Assembly: GCA_002412795.1 (NCBI GenBank)
Contig: DHVS01000033.1
Coordinates: forward strand, 1-50,488
DNA: 50,488 bases
Direction of reading: 5' to 3'
DNA from: a bacterium UBP2_UBA5202
Lineage (GTDB): Bacteria; Edwardsbacteria; AC1; EtOH8
The notes beneath the pieces were generated by a model. It searched no databases, had not been told where the DNA came from, and saw nothing but the letters and a program-made list of their open reading frames with translations. Made by a program: the position numbers and the translations under genes. Below, in pieces: positions 9,150 through 18,204 of the stretch (within the stretch, counting starts at the first letter, position 1; each line of letters starts with the position of its first letter).

Positions 9150-10030
9150 TGCATATGCGGCGTTTTTTAAAAAAAATAGCGTTATATTTTGGGATCATGC
9201 TTTTAGTGATCGCGGGCCTGGCCTGGAGTTACAAGTTGAAAATGGATTCCTTGAATATCCGGCCGGGCATCACGACCCTGATCTGCGGGGACTCCCAGCC
9301 CCAAACCGCCCTGAACGACAGTATAATTCAAAGCTCCATGAACATTGCCCAAGGCAATGAGCATTATTTTTACACCCATCAAAAGCTCAAATATCTATTG
9401 CCCCGTAACCCCGGAATCAAGCTGGTGATCTTGGGCATCTCATATCAAACGTTCACGACATCCTTTGACAAACTAATAGCTACGATGTTACCTCAGCATT
9501 TATTGATTCTGGATTTTACCGGCAAACTGTTCGTGGTAAAACAGCACCCACTGGAATTCCTGACCTCGCTCAGGGCAATCACCCACGAGTTTAATGCAAT
9601 AGTGAATGCCCGTAGTTATTCTGATTACTGGCTATGGGGGGGCTTCATCAAAAGCGACATTTCAAAGCTTGATGAATATTCTATAGACGATGGGATAAAA
9701 GTGCGCTACTACGAAACTCGGGGAGGACTACAGGGTTATTCAATTTGGCAGGAGCCATATCTTAAAGAGATCATTAGGCTTTGCCATGATCGCGAGATCA
9801 AAATCGTATTGGTCGGCACTCCGGTCAATTTCCGGTTTGCAGATAAGATTCCGGATAAATTCATTCGTAAATTTCATAGCATCTTGGGCTCGATAGACAG
9901 CAGCAAGGTGGTTATTTTAGATTACCAAGGCATTGAAATGCCCGACAATTGCTTCCGGGACGGACACCACTTAAACTCACTGGGAGCAGAGAAGTTCTCC
10001 AAACTGATAGCTGAATCCCTGGATAAATAG
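9149..10030 (+). CDS. SGNH-hydrolase-like membrane-anchored partner of the MBOAT protein (AlgJ/AlgX/DltD-like role)
   Basis: 293 residues. A single N-terminal membrane anchor (about residues 6-28) is followed by an extracytoplasmic domain. A GDSQ motif places a candidate nucleophile at Ser49. D271-G-H-H274 near the C-terminus matches the Asp-x-x-His part of the SGNH catalytic set. Proteins with this layout receive an acyl group from an MBOAT transporter and transfer it to the polymer, or act as its esterase. The start shares a base with the MBOAT stop, so the two are probably made together. Overall similarity to a named family is low; the role is inferred from motifs and context. Confidence 0.7.
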   Translation: MHMRRFLKKIALYFGIMLLVIAGLAWSYKLKMDSLNIRPGITTLICGDSQPQTALNDSIIQSSMNIAQGNEHYFYTHQKLKYLLPRNPGIKLVILGISYQTFTTSFDKLIATMLPQHLLILDFTGKLFVVKQHPLEFLTSLRAITHEFNAIVNARSYSDYWLWGGFIKSDISKLDEYSIDDGIKVRYYETRGGLQGYSIWQEPYLKEIIRLCHDREIKIVLVGTPVNFRFADKIPDKFIRKFHSILGSIDSSKVVILDYQGIEMPDNCFRDGHHLNSLGAEKFSKLIAESLDK

Positions 10031-10062
10031 AAAAACAAACAAAACTATAAGCAGAAAAGCAT

Positions 10063-10746
10063 TTGAACCAAACAATGAACATATACGGCCGCGGCCCCAT
10101 CTGGCACGTCATCAGGGAAGTTCGGGGTACAGCCCTAAATATTCTTGATGTCGGGTGCGGTGCCGGGGCCACCGGTGCAGAATTGCATAAGATGGGGCAT
10201 ACGGTTTACGGATTAGATATAAATCCCGAGGCCGTCGCAGAGGCCAGTTCCAGAATAAAGCAGGCATTGGTATTGGATATAGATAAAGAAATCCAAATGC
10301 CTTTCCCCCCAAAATATTTTGATCTTATAATCCTGGCCGACGTGTTAGAACACCTCCAGCATCCTAAGCACGCCCTGGAAATGGTCAGGGAGCATCTTAA
10401 AGACGACGGACGAATCATCTTTTCTGTGCCCAATATAGCCAATTATAAAGTCCGTTGGAACCTGCTATTGGGCAAATTCGACAGCAGTTGCGCTCCCGTC
10501 CTGGAGGACGAAAGCCATATTAAATTTTTCACTCTTAAAACCCTTTCACAACTGCTGGCCCAAGCAGGTTATGTCATTGATTCGGTTGGCAGCACAGCGG
10601 GGATAGACCTGCCATTAGGCGGATTGCACATTGCTGGAGTTCCGATAGTTCAAAAGTTACGGGAGTTCATCACTAAATGTTGGAAAACCATGTTTGCCTT
10701 TCAGTTTGTCATAGTAGCTAAAAAGAATAAAGGTAATGAACGATAA
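10063..10746 (+). CDS. Class I SAM-dependent methyltransferase
   Basis: About 227 residues. The start is uncertain: TTG at 10063 or ATG at 10075, four codons later, neither with a clear ribosome site. Motif I is ILDVGCGAGATG, with GLDINPEA as the acidic strand, LADVLEHLQHP as the post-core motif and LKDDGRIIFSVPN following. There is little sequence before motif I, so this is a minimal methyltransferase core with a short C-terminal extension. It overlaps the next methyltransferase by 11 bp. The substrate is unknown; the context suggests glycan methylation. Confidence 0.8.
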   Translation: MNQTMNIYGRGPIWHVIREVRGTALNILDVGCGAGATGAELHKMGHTVYGLDINPEAVAEASSRIKQALVLDIDKEIQMPFPPKYFDLIILADVLEHLQHPKHALEMVREHLKDDGRIIFSVPNIANYKVRWNLLLGKFDSSCAPVLEDESHIKFFTLKTLSQLLAQAGYVIDSVGSTAGIDLPLGGLHIAGVPIVQKLREFITKCWKTMFAFQFVIVAKKNKGNER

Positions 10747-11491
10747 TATATACGAAAATGAAGGCCCGGCAGGAGCCATAAAGCACGAGCTTATTTACCA
10801 GACCGTAAATATGCTATGGTTCCAACGTACCGTTAAAAGCCTTAAATTGAAACACAGGGAGGAAACATTTAACGCGCTGGAGATAGGTGCGGGAGCTGGA
10901 AGTACCATTGGATTAATCAAACAACATCTGCCAACAGCCAGCGCCGTTGCCTGTGATATCTACATTCCGGCATCACTTAAGGGAAAGGATTTGTTTCCCG
11001 AGATAAGCTTTGCTGTCTGCGATGGCTGCAGCCTGTCCTATGCAAGTGGATATTTTGACACGGTGATTATACATGATGTGCTGGAACATGTGACTAGGCC
11101 GGCTGAAATGATAAAGGAAGCATACCGGGTGCTGAAACGAGGAGGAACACTGTTTTTGTTCGTTCCCTGCGAGGGGCAGCCGGGTACGATTCACGCGCTT
11201 TTCCCGGCTAATATCAAAAAACTCCATGGACACATTCAGGATTTCAGGTTAAATGAGGTAGTAACAATGGTGAGACAAACCAGGTTTTCAATTACGGCCC
11301 AGATATATTCTTTCCATATTATTGGCCAAATATCCGACATTATTCCCTACTTTATTGACAGAAATCGCGTGGGCATTTTGTCAAGCATAGCCAATAAAGT
11401 GATTGATTTATTGGCACGGACAGCCTACGTTGAGTCGAGATTGCTGGAAAACTATCCGGGGCTGTGTTTAGAGATCATGGCGACAAAATGA
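10736..11491 (+). CDS. Class I SAM-dependent methyltransferase
   Basis: 251 residues. Motif I is ALEIGAGAGSTIG, then CDIYIPASL, IIHDVLEHVTRPAEM and LKRGGTLFLFVPC. The order of motifs is that of Methyltransf_11/23-type enzymes. It overlaps the preceding methyltransferase gene by 11 bp and is not closely similar to it, so the pair is probably not a recent duplication. It probably acts on a glycan intermediate in the cytoplasm. The substrate cannot be read. Confidence 0.82.
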   Translation: MNDNIYENEGPAGAIKHELIYQTVNMLWFQRTVKSLKLKHREETFNALEIGAGAGSTIGLIKQHLPTASAVACDIYIPASLKGKDLFPEISFAVCDGCSLSYASGYFDTVIIHDVLEHVTRPAEMIKEAYRVLKRGGTLFLFVPCEGQPGTIHALFPANIKKLHGHIQDFRLNEVVTMVRQTRFSITAQIYSFHIIGQISDIIPYFIDRNRVGILSSIANKVIDLLARTAYVESRLLENYPGLCLEIMATK

Positions 11492-11492
11492 T

Positions 11493-12671
11493 ATGATGTT
11501 TGGTAAGCTAAAATACTGGCTGCGGTATGGTGCGGATAGCATGTTATGGGCCTTATGGGTGGGATGGTTTTCTGTGGCCAATTTCCTGTATTCGTTGTTC
11601 AACAAGCACAGCAAATCAGTACACGCCAAAAAAATCCTGGTTTTGCACAATATGAGGGTGGGGGATACGGTCGCCATTACCCCGCTATTGCATTTATTGA
11701 AAAGCAAACTGACGGGAGCTGTTGTTGATGTGGTTACTAGCCAGGTGGGAGCAGAGGTATTAAACTGCTCGCCAGACGTCGGCTCGATATTTATCTTTAA
11801 GCCCAAAAGCCGTATGAATGATTATCTGAATTTAGTGGGAAAGCTGCGGGAAAAGCGATACGATGCGACCATAGACCTCAGCAACGGATTTTCTGACTGG
11901 GGCCGAGAACTGTTGGCAGTAGGCAGCGGGTCTCCCTGCCGGGTGTCCTTTAAACGGTGCGGATACCATGCGGCCTGCCCTACCCATGAGATAGAATATG
12001 AATACCTGCATGCGGTGGACGTATACCTCAAGCCTTCAAAAGTATTTGGGTTGAAGCCTGACCTCCCAGACCGCAAATACAGGATCGCCCTTTCGGAACA
12101 GGAAAAATCGTGGGGCAAGGAAAAAATAGAATCCCTGGGCGGGAAGTCCCCGGTGCTGATCTTGAACCCGACCACGCTTGACCCCAATAAACAATGGCTC
12201 CCCTCACGCTTTGCCCTGGTGGCCGATCGGTTGATCAACGAGGTTAAAGCATCGGTGATAATCACCGCGGCGCCAGAGGAAAGCCATTTGGCACGGGAAG
12301 TGTCAGCGATGATGAAGGCTCCGCACCATCAGTTGGCGGGCCAAACATCCCTGCGCGAGTATCTCTCACTGATAGCGGCCAGCCAGCTCGTGCTTACGGT
12401 GGACACCGCCGCCGTCCACGCAGCCCAGGCTTTTAATGTGCCGGTAGTGGCCCTTTTCAACCCCGCCACCTGCCGTTATTGGGGACCCTTGCCCGGGTCA
12501 AAATCATCTGTGCTGGTCAAACCGGATGTATGCGAAAAATGCTGGAAACTGACCCCCTGCGGCCGGTCGGTCTGGGAAATGAAATGCACAAAACAATCAA
12601 GGCAATGCATGGAGGCGATAAGTGCCGAAGAGGTATTCATAGCCTGCCGCAACATGCTGGGGGTTAGATGA
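11493..12671 (+). CDS. Glycosyltransferase family 9 (heptosyltransferase-like)
   Basis: 392 residues; ATG codons at 11493 and 11496 are both usable. The family is shown by HNMRVGDTVAITPLLHLLK near the start of the GT-B fold, LILNPTTLDPNKQWLPSRFA for the donor domain, and VLTVDTAAVHAAQAFNVPVVALF. The Cys-rich end (CEKCWKLTPCGRSVWEMKC) is also common in this family. GT9 members add heptose or related sugars to LPS core-like acceptors, which fits an outer membrane. An unusual stretch of about 40 residues before the GT9 start is partly hydrophobic. It overlaps the next gene by ATGA. Confidence 0.87.
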   Translation: MMFGKLKYWLRYGADSMLWALWVGWFSVANFLYSLFNKHSKSVHAKKILVLHNMRVGDTVAITPLLHLLKSKLTGAVVDVVTSQVGAEVLNCSPDVGSIFIFKPKSRMNDYLNLVGKLREKRYDATIDLSNGFSDWGRELLAVGSGSPCRVSFKRCGYHAACPTHEIEYEYLHAVDVYLKPSKVFGLKPDLPDRKYRIALSEQEKSWGKEKIESLGGKSPVLILNPTTLDPNKQWLPSRFALVADRLINEVKASVIITAAPEESHLAREVSAMMKAPHHQLAGQTSLREYLSLIAASQLVLTVDTAAVHAAQAFNVPVVALFNPATCRYWGPLPGSKSSVLVKPDVCEKCWKLTPCGRSVWEMKCTKQSRQCMEAISAEEVFIACRNMLGVR

Positions 12672-13609
12672 TGGCCCCCAAGCTTACGGTTTGCATAGTC
12701 AGCTGGAATACCAGAGACCTCCTGCTGGAGTGCCTTCGGACAGTTTATTCTTCAGTCACCAACTTTGGTTTTGAGGTCACGGTGGTGGACAATAACTCGG
12801 ACGATGGAAGTGCGGAAGCAGTTGCCGGGAAATACCCGCAGACCAGGCTTATCCGCAACCGTGATAACCCCGGTTTTGCAGCAGCCAATAACCAGGCCAT
12901 TAAGATAAGCAAAGCGCCATATGTGCTGCTTTTAAATCCCGATACTGTAATTTTACCCGACCTATTGCAGGCCTTGGTGGATTTTATGGAATCGTACCCC
13001 AATGCCGGGGCGGCCGGCCCCAAACTTGTGTTCCCCAATGGGGCAATTCAGGACAGCTACAGTCTTTATCCCCCGGGCTTGGAAATGATACTCGTACACC
13101 ACGGGCTGAAAAAAGACCGTCCGGATGATAAAAACTCAAAGAATCCGATTAAGGTGGCCAGCATCATGGGTGCCTGCATGATTGTCAGGGAGAAGGCCAT
13201 GAGCGCAATAGGTTTGATGGATGAAAACTTCTTTCTGATATTCGAAGAAGCTGACTGGTGTTATCGCTTAATCCAGCATGGTTGGGAGGTGTTTTATCTG
13301 CCAGACCTAAAAGTTGTGCATTACCAGGGGCAAAGTGAAAAACAGATACCCGGCAGCGGCATAAAAGAAACACAAATAAGCCTGCTGTGGTTCATGTATA
13401 AACATTACGGCCCGGTCATATGCTTCTTGGGTTTTGTTTTAACCATGGGGATACGCCTATGGTGGTGCTTAAAAACAGCCGCCAAATCAGTCCTGTTTGG
13501 GGAAACAAATGAAGCCGTATCCCGCCAGGAACAAAATAAATATGTTATTTTAGGACAGATCACCGGACTGCACCGGCTTGGCAAAAAAAATGTAGGAAGA
13601 ATAAAATGA
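12668..13609 (+). CDS. Glycosyltransferase family 2 (rhamnosyltransferase-like)
   Basis: 313 residues. GT-A fold signs are CIVSWNTRDLLLECL, VVDNNSDDGSAE, NPGFAAANNQAI and the DxD-like LLNPDTVI. A later FEEADWCYRLIQHGWEVFYL carries the typical acidic pair. A hydrophobic stretch near residues 255-275 may anchor it to the membrane. Closest in form to WbbL-type rhamnosyltransferases. ATGA overlaps join it to genes on both sides, so it is an integral part of the operon. Donor and acceptor sugars are unknown. Confidence 0.87.
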   Translation: MMAPKLTVCIVSWNTRDLLLECLRTVYSSVTNFGFEVTVVDNNSDDGSAEAVAGKYPQTRLIRNRDNPGFAAANNQAIKISKAPYVLLLNPDTVILPDLLQALVDFMESYPNAGAAGPKLVFPNGAIQDSYSLYPPGLEMILVHHGLKKDRPDDKNSKNPIKVASIMGACMIVREKAMSAIGLMDENFFLIFEEADWCYRLIQHGWEVFYLPDLKVVHYQGQSEKQIPGSGIKETQISLLWFMYKHYGPVICFLGFVLTMGIRLWWCLKTAAKSVLFGETNEAVSRQEQNKYVILGQITGLHRLGKKNVGRIK

Positions 13610-14916
13610 AAATCGTTGTGGCCGCCGAGCCAATTGAAAACGGAGCAGGTTTGGCAAACTTTCTGCTGGACTCGGTAAGCCTTTTTTCCCAAGCCATGCC
13701 CGAATGGCAGTTCACCATCATGGCAATGTCGTACTTCAGCGATGCCGCCGATCTTGAACGATATCCAAACGTTAAGGTTGTTTTTTGCGACCGGCTTGGC
13801 TGGAGGGGCGCATTGCTCCGCCTATTGCCTGTTTTTCGGGGGCGGGACAGGTTATTCAACCTCTTGGCGGAAATATCACCGGCCAGTTTCCTGAAAAAAC
13901 AGTTCGGCAATCTGGAGGAAACATGGAAGAGCCTGGGCCCGTATGACGCGGTCTGGGTGCCCCATTTCGCCATCAGCCAGAACCGCTGGCCGGCCCTTTA
14001 TAAACCGGGTACGATTAAAGCTCCGGCTTTGCTGACCATTCACGACCTGCATCCAGCAGTATTCCCCGACGAATGGAAGCCATATCCGAAGATGATTGAT
14101 AATTTTTGGAACCGGTTCAAACCATTCGCCGGTAAAGTACAGGCTGTAGTAGCGCATTCTCAATTCCAAAAGGATGCTATTGTCAAACATTTTGGTATCG
14201 CCCCAGAGAAGATAAAAGTCATATATATGCCGCTACCGAAAAGCAATAACCTCAAACAACTCTACGACAAACAGGAGGTCGGTGCCATACAGAAGCAACT
14301 GGGGGTAAGGGAACCGTTTGTTTTCAGTCCGATGTCTCAGGGGACCTCACATAAAAATCATCTCAGACTGATCCGAGCGTGGGCACTGGTAAGGCAGCAG
14401 ATGGGGAATAAATGCCCGCAACTGGTGTTCACCTCATGGGGATCAGAAGATCATCACAGAAAGTTCAAACAGGTGATTCAAAGCCTTGATCTCGGGAACA
14501 AAGTGGTATTTACAGGGTTGGTTAACCGCCAACATATGGAAATGCTTTACCAGCGGTGTGTATCAGTTGTCTCACCGACTTTATATGAAAGCAGCTGCGG
14601 TTTGCCGATATTGGAAGCTCTTTCGATAGGAAAACAAGTTGCAGGATCAGATATTCCTCCAGTAAGAGAGCAAATGGAGCATTTTAAAATAGCCATTAAT
14701 TATTTTGATCCTTTGAATGAACAAAATATGGCAAAGGTCATAGTTGGTATGCTGCAGCGGGAACAAAGAGAGAACCCTAATATTTGCAGGGGCAACCATC
14801 AGATCAAACGGGATGGGCGCAAAGAATTTGTTGAAGGTTATATAGAGCAATTTCATTGTTTGAAATGCCTTTCCGGAGGAAAGACAACCTGCAACTCGCG
14901 TCAGATGCAGGTCTAA
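13606..14916 (+). CDS. Glycosyltransferase family 4, with a probably aberrant C-terminal end
   Basis: 436 residues. The donor-binding half is clear: VFSPMSQGTSHKNHLRLIRAW, VVFTGLVNRQHMEMLY, and YESSCGLPILEALSIGKQVAGSD with the E-x7-E-like pattern. The family fold ends around residue 418. The last 18 or so residues (KCLSGGKTTCNSRQMQV) look unlike a GT4 end. In another frame the same bases encode the 3' end of a methyltransferase, so the true end was probably lost or altered by a recombination joint near 14850-14870. The enzyme core appears intact. Confidence 0.82.
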   Translation: MKIVVAAEPIENGAGLANFLLDSVSLFSQAMPEWQFTIMAMSYFSDAADLERYPNVKVVFCDRLGWRGALLRLLPVFRGRDRLFNLLAEISPASFLKKQFGNLEETWKSLGPYDAVWVPHFAISQNRWPALYKPGTIKAPALLTIHDLHPAVFPDEWKPYPKMIDNFWNRFKPFAGKVQAVVAHSQFQKDAIVKHFGIAPEKIKVIYMPLPKSNNLKQLYDKQEVGAIQKQLGVREPFVFSPMSQGTSHKNHLRLIRAWALVRQQMGNKCPQLVFTSWGSEDHHRKFKQVIQSLDLGNKVVFTGLVNRQHMEMLYQRCVSVVSPTLYESSCGLPILEALSIGKQVAGSDIPPVREQMEHFKIAINYFDPLNEQNMAKVIVGMLQREQRENPNICRGNHQIKRDGRKEFVEGYIEQFHCLKCLSGGKTTCNSRQMQV

Positions 14917-15121
14917 AAGGGCAGGAGTTTTCCCAGCCGGCATTTACTGGCCCAGATGGCCATTTTTGAGGGGAAATCGCTTTTTGGTTGGTTTGGAAAA
15001 AATTGCCAGCCGCCTTACCCACCCCATTTTCAGAAAACTGGACGGAACCTTTTTGGCTGAGATATTCGGGATATATTATTTTGTGTTTGGCAAAAAACAG
15101 AAGGCAGAAAGTGACAGATGA
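14835..15121 (+). pseudogene. Remnant of a methyltransferase-like 3' end with a -1 frameshift
   Basis: No intact gene covers this gap. One frame, open from 14835 and read from about 14865, gives DNLQLASDAGLKGQEFSQPAF and stops soon after. From about 14945 the frame one base over gives YWPRWPFLRGNRFLVGLEKI, then a segment including LDGTFLAEIFGIYYFVFGKK. One missing T in the run at 14943-14945 joins the two smoothly. The joined sequence resembles the C-terminus of SAM methyltransferases. The frame ends in TGA at 15119-15121, overlapping the ATG at 15118 by the ATGA pattern used across this operon. The SAM-binding half is absent, being replaced by the GT4 gene. Confidence 0.65.
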
Positions 15122-16188
15122 ACAAGACCAAGCTGAAGAAAGCGGTAAAAAGACTTAAAAACCTGCCCCGGGGCAAACACCTGTTTTTATATTTTTTTAA
15201 CAAGCTGCGCCATTTCGTTTTAAAGCTGGCCGGGTCCACCCGGGTGGCTTATCCCTCCACCATAATGCTGGAGCTGAACAACCACTGCAATCTTCACTGC
15301 ACCACCTGCCCCCGGGAGTATGCCTACGGAAAACAGATGGACAAGGGATACATGACCCTGGACCAGGCAAAAAAAGTGGTGGATGAACTGTGGCCGTACC
15401 TGGATTCCATCGGACTGACCGGAATGGGCGAGACCTTCCTATTCCCGGAAATGGAACAGATAGTCGACCACATCAAGGCCAGAAACAAGGGGATCATCAT
15501 CACCCTGTCCACCAACGCCATGCTGCCGGATTTCATCGGGCTGGCAAAAAAAGTGGTCGGCAAGATTGACATCTTCCACATCTCCATTGACGGGCTGGGC
15601 GAGACTTACGAAAAGATACGGCGGGGGGCCGATTTCAGGGTCTTTGACCGGAATGTAACCGAACTGGCCGGTCTTTGCCGGGGCACCGAGACCGCGCTTT
15701 CCCTGGACATGGTGGTGACCAAAGAGAACTACCGGCAGCTGCCGGAGATGGTGCCCTACTGCCGGGACAAGGGAGTCCGGGGATTTTACCACACCACCTA
15801 CAACCTCAGTTCGGTCACCGACACCGACGCCGGGTACTATCAATTCTACCATAGCCCGGAGTTCATGGAGGTTTACCGGAAATTTAAGGAAACAGTTGGA
15901 AGATATCCGGAGGTGGAGGTCACCAGCTGGGATTATAAGGGCCAGAACGGTTTTCAGAAGTGCTTTTTCCCCTTCGGCTATTTCTACATCTGCTGGAACG
16001 GATTTGTCACGCCCTGCTGCGCCAAGCCCTTTCCCAAGGAACTCAACTTCGGCAACGTGTTTGACGGCGGGGTGATGGCGGTGCTCAACGGAAAAAAGTT
16101 CCGGGATTTCCGGGTGCTTTGGAAGAAGAACATCACCCCGGACTTCTGCCGCAAGTGCCATTTCATAGATGTCGAGCCGATACTGTAA
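15118..16188 (+). CDS. Radical SAM protein with SPASM-type C-terminal cysteines
   Basis: 356 residues. The cluster motif is C57-NLH-C61-TT-C64. The barrel includes GLTGMGETFLFPE, ISIDGLGETYEKIR and SLDMVVTKENY. The C-terminal end has a SPASM-like set of cysteines (CFFPFGYFYICWNGFVTPCC and FCRKCHF) that should bind one or more extra iron-sulphur clusters. Such enzymes usually modify peptides or small metabolites; in glycan loci the substrate is unknown. The basic N-terminus (about residues 1-35) contains a hydrophobic stretch. The start overlaps the stop of the upstream remnant. From here on the base composition is GC-richer. Confidence 0.85.
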   Translation: MNKTKLKKAVKRLKNLPRGKHLFLYFFNKLRHFVLKLAGSTRVAYPSTIMLELNNHCNLHCTTCPREYAYGKQMDKGYMTLDQAKKVVDELWPYLDSIGLTGMGETFLFPEMEQIVDHIKARNKGIIITLSTNAMLPDFIGLAKKVVGKIDIFHISIDGLGETYEKIRRGADFRVFDRNVTELAGLCRGTETALSLDMVVTKENYRQLPEMVPYCRDKGVRGFYHTTYNLSSVTDTDAGYYQFYHSPEFMEVYRKFKETVGRYPEVEVTSWDYKGQNGFQKCFFPFGYFYICWNGFVTPCCAKPFPKELNFGNVFDGGVMAVLNGKKFRDFRVLWKKNITPDFCRKCHFIDVEPIL

Positions 16189-16241
16189 GGTCGTACTGAA
16201 GCCGGCCGGCAGAAATAAACCAACCTTAAATATTTGCCCAG

Positions 16242-17009
16242 ATGGTTAATTGCAGCTTTTATAAGGATGCCAAAACATACCAAAACAATCTGCAGTTAAA
16301 AGATGACGCATCTTTTAACGAACACATATCCTTTGTCCGCTCCTATATCCCGAAGGCGGCCAAAATCCTTGATGTAGGCTGCGGGGCCGGACAAACGGTT
16401 AAACTGCTCCGGCAAAACGGGTACGATACGGTTGGCTGTGACCTGTACGCCGGCGGAATATCCGGCCTGGGGAAAATTGCCTGTGGGGACGGCGGTTGCC
16501 TGCCTTTTGAGGACGGAGCCTTCGACGCCGTGGTCTCCTGTGATTATTTGGAGCATGTGCCGAACCCCGGTCAGGCATTGTCGGAAATGGCCAGGGTTAC
16601 GGCCCCCGGGGGGCTGGTGCTGGTCCATAGCCCTAATTTGTTGTCGCCAATCCACCCCCTCAAGGCAATATTCTGTTACCGTCGGCTTTACCGGCGCCAG
16701 GGAATACCTTTTGATTCACCCTTTGGCAAAACAGCCGCTTCCCTGGGGCTAACGGCCGTAAAAAATCTGGGGCTGCTCTGCCGTAAAAATATGTCCCCGA
16801 CCTGCCGGTTTAACTTCAGGACCCCTGATTATAACCGGCCGGAAATAGGGGATATGGATGCCAGCTGGTGGTGCAACCCTGTCGACATCAAGAGATGGAT
16901 TCAGGAAAGGGGCCATCAGATGATATGTTATCAGCAAAAAGGCAGGACCAGACTGCTGGGCAGCCTGGCCTCGGGCATTCAGATAGTATTTAAGAAATTG
17001 AAGCAGTAA
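16242..17009 (+). CDS. Class I SAM-dependent methyltransferase
   Basis: 255 residues. Motif I is KILDVGCGAGQTVKLL, then TVGCDLYAGGISGL, AVVSCDYLEHVPNPGQ and TAPGGLVLVHSPNLLSP. The C-terminal third (HPLKAIFCYRRLYRRQ ... WWCNPVDIKRWIQERG) is the extension often seen in O-antigen locus enzymes. It is separated by 53 bp from the radical SAM gene and joined directly (TAAATG) to the next glycosyltransferase. It is probably a cytoplasmic glycan methyltransferase; the substrate is unknown. Confidence 0.85.
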   Translation: MVNCSFYKDAKTYQNNLQLKDDASFNEHISFVRSYIPKAAKILDVGCGAGQTVKLLRQNGYDTVGCDLYAGGISGLGKIACGDGGCLPFEDGAFDAVVSCDYLEHVPNPGQALSEMARVTAPGGLVLVHSPNLLSPIHPLKAIFCYRRLYRRQGIPFDSPFGKTAASLGLTAVKNLGLLCRKNMSPTCRFNFRTPDYNRPEIGDMDASWWCNPVDIKRWIQERGHQMICYQQKGRTRLLGSLASGIQIVFKKLKQ

Positions 17010-18203
17010 ATGAACATTGCCTTTGACGCCCGCTACCTCTCCATGGTGATAGCCCACCGGGCCAATCCGGAAATGCTGATGGGGATAGGCTCATATTCCT
17101 ACCACCTGATAAAAAGGCTGAGCGAGGACTTTACCGGCGACAGGTATTTTCTGATCTGCGACACGGCCCAGGAACAGATAGCCAAAATACTGCCCAAGAC
17201 CACGGTCATCGGGGTTCCCATGGCTCCGCAGTTCAGGGTGGCCAACTCGGCCTTCGGCCGGCTTTATCGGGGAATGGTCTTTGACCGGGCGGTTCTGCCC
17301 CCGGTCCTGAAAAAACACAAGATAGATGTTCTCCATTACCTCAGCCAGGATGCCTTCATCCAGATGGGTACGGGCTCCGCAGTGGCGGTCACGGTTCATG
17401 ACCTGGCCATCAGTCGCTACCCACAGCTGGTGTTCAAGGCTAAGAGTGCCATTAAAGTCTGGAATTACCAGACCAAAAGGCTGGGCCGGGCCGATTTTAT
17501 CATTACCGATTCCGAAGCCTCCCGGACCGATGTCCTAAAATACTGCCAGGCCAGGCCGGAACGGGTGTCCACTGTCTACTGCGGCAAGGATGAAAGCCTT
17601 TCACCCGAACCCCGGAGCGATGACAGGATGACGCTGGAGGGATACGGAATAAGGACGCCGTATTTTCTGCATGTCGGCGGGATCCAGGCCAGCAAGAACA
17701 TGGATAACCTGGTAAGGGGGTTCGCCCTGTTCTCCCGGGAACATCCGGAATATCATCTGGTGGTGGCGGGAGAACTGGGATTCTCGGCCCGGGAAAAAAC
17801 CCAGCTGCAGCAGGGGCTGTCGGAGTCCGGATTGTCGGAAAAAACAATCATGCCGGGATTCATCGGCCAGAAAGACCTGGCGGCCGTTTACCGCGGTGCC
17901 CAGGCCCTGGTGCACCCTTCCTGGTACGAGGGGTTTGGACTGACGCCGCTGGAGGCGGCGGCCTGCGGCTGTCCGGCCGTCATCTCCGACCGGGGATCGC
18001 TGCCGGAAGTGATGGGGGCGGCGGCAATATATGTCGATCCCGCCGATCCCGCCTCGATCGCCGGGGGTTTAAAAAAAGCCTGCCTCAGGGAACTGAGGGA
18101 AAAGATAATTCCCCTTGGATTGGCGCAGGCCGCCAGGTTCAGCTGGGACCAAACCGCCCGGCAGGTTAACGAAATCTATAAATCCATAGGAACGGCGACA
18201 TAA
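17010..18203 (+). CDS. Glycosyltransferase family 4
   Basis: 397 residues. The GT-B signs are MNIAFDARYLSM with GIGSYSYHLIKRL at the N-terminus, VTVHDLAISRYPQ, FLHVGGIQASKNMDNLVRGF, and VHPSWYEGFGLTPLEAAACG with the catalytic E-x7-E pattern. A mannosyl- or rhamnosyltransferase-like enzyme is likely, but the donor is not known. Its ATG follows the stop of the previous gene directly. Confidence 0.88.
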   Translation: MNIAFDARYLSMVIAHRANPEMLMGIGSYSYHLIKRLSEDFTGDRYFLICDTAQEQIAKILPKTTVIGVPMAPQFRVANSAFGRLYRGMVFDRAVLPPVLKKHKIDVLHYLSQDAFIQMGTGSAVAVTVHDLAISRYPQLVFKAKSAIKVWNYQTKRLGRADFIITDSEASRTDVLKYCQARPERVSTVYCGKDESLSPEPRSDDRMTLEGYGIRTPYFLHVGGIQASKNMDNLVRGFALFSREHPEYHLVVAGELGFSAREKTQLQQGLSESGLSEKTIMPGFIGQKDLAAVYRGAQALVHPSWYEGFGLTPLEAAACGCPAVISDRGSLPEVMGAAAIYVDPADPASIAGGLKKACLRELREKIIPLGLAQAARFSWDQTARQVNEIYKSIGTAT

Positions 18204-18204
18204 C

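Noticed and set aside
15439..16161. A 240-codon minus-strand open frame
   Set aside because: It lies antisense to the clear radical SAM/SPASM gene, has no recognisable motif, and its composition is that of a complementary shadow.
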